In this document: positions 63,589-64,000 of the stretch, piece by piece
Numbering within the stretch: the stretch's first letter is position 1
Layout: each line of letters opens with the position of its first letter
Translations under genes and position numbers: made by a program
Notes under the pieces: model-generated
What the model was told of the DNA's origin: nothing
Databases searched by the model: none
Seen by the model: only the letters and a program-made list of their open reading frames with translations
DNA from: Bacillus sp. SM2101
GTDB taxonomy: Bacteria > Bacillota > Bacilli > Bacillales > SM2101
Direction of reading: 5' to 3'
Assembly: GCF_018588585.1 (NCBI RefSeq)
Contig: NZ_JAEUFG010000002.1
Span: 138,838 to 202,837, forward strand
Length of the DNA: 64,000 nucleotides

Positions 63589-64000
63589 AAGATTTTTGAA
63601 AGAAAGGCGAAGCTGGATATTGCTAGTTTTATCATTACAACTATTATTCATTTTTGTCGCTTATATTGATTCACTGATTCCGTTAAAACCAACCATTTAT
63701 ATCGTTTTTTTATCAGCCATCATTTTCAGTCTTTTTCTAATCATTCGTTATATTAAAGAAACAGCCTTTTATCATAGGTTGGAAGAACGTGAAAACAACC
63801 TTGACTTTGCAAATATACCTGAGCCTGAGAGTCCTTTTGAAAATATTGTTCAACAACAAATGCTTAACCAAATTGATTGGTTAAAACAAGTGAATTCTGA
63901 AAATTTAATTGCATTGGAGCAAGAAAAGGATGATTTGTTATCTTGGATTCATGAAGTAAAAACTCCTTTAACGGCAATGCATTTAATGATTGAACGCATT
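63581..64000 (+). CDS. BceS-type intramembrane-sensing histidine kinase (3' end cut by window)
   Basis: The first 140 residues are visible. Two membrane segments (residues 12-28 and 36-56) are joined by a short loop, so there is no extracellular sensor domain, the hallmark of BceS-like kinases that sense through an ABC transporter. The H-box SWIHEVKTPLTAMHLMIERI has the phospho-acceptor His124. ATG 63581 overlaps the regulator stop. A BceAB-type ABC transporter would be expected just beyond the window. Confidence 0.92.
   Translation, partial: MIRRFLKERRSWILLVLSLQLLFIFVAYIDSLIPLKPTIYIVFLSAIIFSLFLIIRYIKETAFYHRLEERENNLDFANIPEPESPFENIVQQQMLNQIDWLKQVNSENLIALEQEKDDLLSWIHEVKTPLTAMHLMIERI

Overview
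The window is AT-rich and carries the gene set of a Gram-positive, endospore-forming Bacillaceae chromosome. Pointers are strong GGAGG-type ribosome binding sites with frequent GTG and TTG starts, a HrcA/CIRCE element, CcpA-type cre boxes, YwbE, YdbC, a BceRS-type system and a collagen-like spore-surface-type protein. I cannot name the genus. I saw no tRNA, rRNA, CRISPR array, phage block or complete insertion sequence.

Layout. 1-17 kb: a secreted multi-domain nuclease cut by the left edge, two nucleotidyltransferases of the aminoglycoside-modifying type, an orphan BluB, YdbC, a MazG-like protein, an S9 peptidase, a bicupin oxalate decarboxylase, SelO and a TPR-dynamin protein with degenerate GTPase motifs. 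17-31 kb: SRPBCC, YwbE, GNAT and bactofilin-like genes, a secreted zinc metalloprotease, a three-gene glycosyltransferase/collagen-like/methyltransferase group, an acidic secreted protein with an internal repeat, a two-component system and a secreted MBL-fold protein. 31-43 kb: RlmD, AlkA-type glycosylase, DUF402 and Nudix genes, a DUF4097 protein, VOC and GNAT proteins, a divergent HTH/GIY-YIG pair with twin operators, a histidine phosphatase and htpG behind a perfect CIRCE. 43-53 kb: many GNAT and phosphotransferase genes, several of them broken, so this stretch looks like accessory sequence in decay. 53-64 kb: an SDR with a spacer operator, a GH30 glucanase with three CBM6 domains and two perfect cre boxes, small nucleotide-housekeeping genes, a rhodanese and membrane protein pair sharing a palindromic operator, and the start of a BceRS-type sensor module.

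Two kinds of structure are not explained by the genes. First, a family of about 150-210 bp MITE-like elements with terminal inverted repeats lies between genes at about ten places; one is nested inside another, and one supplies the last codons and stop of a GNAT gene. Second, three intergenic arrays share an exact 21-bp period, two of them with the same GGGTC(A) anchor. I do not recognise a named family for either.

How the genes work together. Most genes stand alone or in pairs and share a theme of environmental defence and niche work: small-molecule modifying enzymes (seven GNATs, three APH-like kinases including one broken copy, two nucleotidyltransferases, VOC), nucleotide clean-up (two Nudix, two MazG-like), DNA and rRNA upkeep (AlkA, RlmD), and secreted degradative enzymes under apparent carbon control. 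The best candidates for undescribed biology are the 21-bp arrays, the MITE-like family, the HTH/GIY-YIG pair and the divergent TPR-dynamin.
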